Shown here: piece after piece, positions 62,557 to 64,000 of the stretch | Position numbering within the stretch: the stretch's first letter is position 1 | How the letters are laid out: the number at the start of each line of letters is the position of its first letter | Assembly: GCA_017999985.1 (NCBI GenBank) | Contig: JAGNKU010000011.1 | Span: 1-64,000, forward strand | Direction of reading: 5' to 3' | Source: Phycisphaerae bacterium | Lineage (GTDB): Bacteria > Planctomycetota > Phycisphaerae > UBA1845 > Fen-1342 | Length of the DNA: 64,000 nucleotides | The notes under the pieces: generated by a model | The model's database searches: none | Told to the model about the DNA's origin: nothing | What the model saw: only the letters and a program-made list of their open reading frames with translations | Program-made: the position numbers and the translations under genes

Positions 62557-63501
62557 CTAGCCGGCCGGCGCGCCCGCCGGACGGACACCCAGCGCGACCG
62601 GCTGATTGCGGATTTGCTCCAGCGCGCGAACGTGGGCCGCGCGTTCCGCGGCGGTCAGCGGGTCAAAGCGATGCGCCAACAGGCGGCGCTGCAGGCCGGT
62701 GTAGAACATACCTACGGTGATTGCCGCCTTGGCATATTGCACGCCCGCGTACCAGAACGCCCGATCCAGCCGCCCGGCCCTGCGGCAGTGGTCAAAGAAA
62801 TAACGCGCGCAGATGCGCCGCGTGGCCAGTTGCTTGCTGAGCCGAAACGAGGGCTCGAACCGGTAGTAGTACAGCGGCTCCGGCACGTTGGCGAATGTCG
62901 TCTCCAGGTGCGCACGCAGAAACAGGTTCGAGTCCACCGCCAGGTTGATCGACTCGTCATACCGGAAACGCTCCAGCCACGCCCGCCGCGCCAGGATGGA
63001 GCCATGCGAGATGCCGAACGTGCGAAACGGCGTGCGGCAGATTTCGGCGTGGGTCGGCGGGACGTGGCGCTGCCCCATCGGCGCGCCGTCGCGGCTGATA
63101 TAGACCATGCCGGCGCCAACCACATCCACTTCCGGGTGCTGCGCCAGGAACGCCAGTTGCCGCTCGATCCGGGTCGGAGCGGACAGGTCGTCCGAGTCCA
63201 TCCGCGCGATGAACCGGCCGCGGGCGAGGGCGGTCAGACGGTTCAGGCTGTACGACCGCCCGCGATTCGTGCCGTTCGAGTAGACGCGGATGCGCGGATC
63301 GACGACCGACCGGGCCAGCTCCAGGCTGCCATCCGTCGACCCGTCGTCCACCAAGACCAGCTCCCAATCGGTGAACGTCTGCGCCAGGATGGACTTGATC
63401 ATGTCCAGCAGCGGCGGCCCCGTGTTGTAGAACGCGCTGGTGATGCTTACGCACGGCGCGCCGGCGGTCGCATCGAGCTCCGTGCGCGACTCGCTCACCA
63501 C
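62557..63501 (-). CDS. GT2-family glycosyltransferase
   Basis: This 314-aa GT-A protein has SITSAFYNTGPPLLDMIKSI, LVLVDDGSTDGSLELA, the DxD-type RMDSDDLSAPTRIERQ, and a C-terminal region with YYYRFEPSFRLSK. It likely adds a sugar to a lipid-linked intermediate in the cytoplasm. The start is GTG, directly after the upstream glycosyltransferase stop codon. Confidence 0.93.
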   Translation of the reverse strand: MVSESRTELDATAGAPCVSITSAFYNTGPPLLDMIKSILAQTFTDWELVLVDDGSTDGSLELARSVVDPRIRVYSNGTNRGRSYSLNRLTALARGRFIARMDSDDLSAPTRIERQLAFLAQHPEVDVVGAGMVYISRDGAPMGQRHVPPTHAEICRTPFRTFGISHGSILARRAWLERFRYDESINLAVDSNLFLRAHLETTFANVPEPLYYYRFEPSFRLSKQLATRRICARYFFDHCRRAGRLDRAFWYAGVQYAKAAITVGMFYTGLQRRLLAHRFDPLTAAERAAHVRALEQIRNQPVALGVRPAGAPAG

Positions 63502-64000
63502 TCATGGCCTCCGGCGCGCGACGGCGCCAAACACGCGCGCCACGCGGCGCACGTATCGCTCGGGATCGAAGTTCTCACGCACATGCGCGTACGCACTCGC
63601 CACCATCTCCGCGGTCTGCGCGCGGTTCTCCCATATGCGGCGGAGGCGGTCCGCCAGCGCGACATCGTCGTCCACCGGAAAGAGTAGCCCGGTGCGACCA
63701 TCCACGATACAGTCGCCGACGCCCCCGACAGGGGTCGCAATGACCGGTTTGCGCACGACCATCGCCTCCAGAATCGAACGCGGCAGCCCCTCCGTGTGCG
63801 ACGGGAGTATCGCGACATCGCACGCCTGGAGCAGGGCTGGCATGTTCTCCACCCACCCGAGGAAGTACACGTTGTCCGCGACGCCCAGCTCCGCAGCCAG
63901 CTGCTGCAGCTCCCGGACAAAGCGGTCGTCGGCGCCGACCGCCGGTTTGCCGGGAATCCACAGCGCCGGATCGTAGCCCCCCGCCTTAAGGCGCGCCAGC
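63502..64000 (-). CDS. GT4-family glycosyltransferase, C-terminal part (truncated by window edge)
   Basis: The frame runs without a stop from the window edge to the TGA at 63502-63504. It reads about 165 residues of a GT-B donor domain: GYDPALWIPGKPAVGADDRF, VYFLGWVENMPALLQACDVA, the E-x7-E motif HTEGLPRSILEAM and IATPVGGVGDCI. The N-terminal half lies outside the window. It is the first visible gene of the exopolysaccharide cluster and abuts the GT2 gene. Confidence 0.9.
   Translation of the reverse strand, partial: LARLKAGGYDPALWIPGKPAVGADDRFVRELQQLAAELGVADNVYFLGWVENMPALLQACDVAILPSHTEGLPRSILEAMVVRKPVIATPVGGVGDCIVDGRTGLLFPVDDDVALADRLRRIWENRAQTAEMVASAYAHVRENFDPERYVRRVARVFGAVARRRP

Overview
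The window is GC-rich, gene-dense bacterial DNA. It most likely comes from a planctomycete, probably of the Phycisphaerae type. This is inferred from several traits: dockerin-like Ca2+-binding repeats of the form GD-N-DG-V-F-DIN on secreted proteins, a PEP-CTERM protein, an XrtA/PEP-CTERM-type polysaccharide deacetylase, a Tat-exported sulfatase, an archaeal-type two-subunit PheRS, and several lipoproteins. No rRNA, CRISPR array, transposase, prophage or plasmid function is visible. Most of the long ORFs that oppose named genes are GC-driven shadows.

Layout. 0-5.7 kb: initiator tRNA (minus), a gene-free low-complexity stretch, rpmB-gatC (minus), then pepP-accB-accC and a dockerin protein (plus). 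5.7-12.6 kb: a minus-strand heavy-metal RND efflux operon (Hpt protein, small Cys/His-rich exported protein, outer-membrane factor, membrane fusion protein, pump). 12.8-18.4 kb: glmS, clpS, an exported protein, a divergent 7-iron ferredoxin / iscX pair, and a cyclophilin lipoprotein. 18.4-20.6 kb: a NatA/NatB-like ABC exporter. 20.7-29.8 kb (plus): mtnP, recJ, the E2 and E3 subunits of a 2-oxoacid dehydrogenase, a large lipoprotein, and mcsA-mcsB. 29.8-36.3 kb: a membrane protein, an alpha/beta hydrolase lipoprotein, a peroxiredoxin, a heparinase-like protein and a secreted subtilase. 36.4-40.1 kb: pheS and pheT, separated by a palindromic repeat. 40.4-47.4 kb: a coiled-coil protein, an ECF sigma / anti-sigma / PD40 lipoprotein operon, an ADP-ribosylglycohydrolase-like lipoprotein, an aldo/keto reductase and a cell-wall amidase. 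47.6-54 kb: an FG-GAP/dockerin protein, an alpha/beta hydrolase, a PEP-CTERM protein, an inositol-phosphate synthase and a cysteine desulfurase family protein. 54.2-64 kb: acetyltransferase-deacetylase, a sulfatase, then a minus-strand exopolysaccharide cluster (four glycosyltransferases, two SDR sugar-nucleotide enzymes, one nucleotidyltransferase) that runs off the right edge.

How it fits together. Many cotranscribed pairs are joined by ATGA stop/start overlaps (pepP-accB, outer-membrane factor-fusion protein, mcsA-mcsB, anti-sigma-PD40, GNAT-deacetylase, and two glycosyltransferases), which suggests translational coupling. The deacetylase, glycosyltransferases and PEP-CTERM substrate fit an exosortase-linked exopolysaccharide system, but the exosortase itself is not in the window. 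I see no clearly new multi-gene system. The items that most deserve a second look are small: an octanucleotide repeat inside pheT, a zinc-ribbon-like insert in PheT, a large palindrome between pheS and pheT, a recJ without a standard start codon, and a U1-U72 initiator tRNA.
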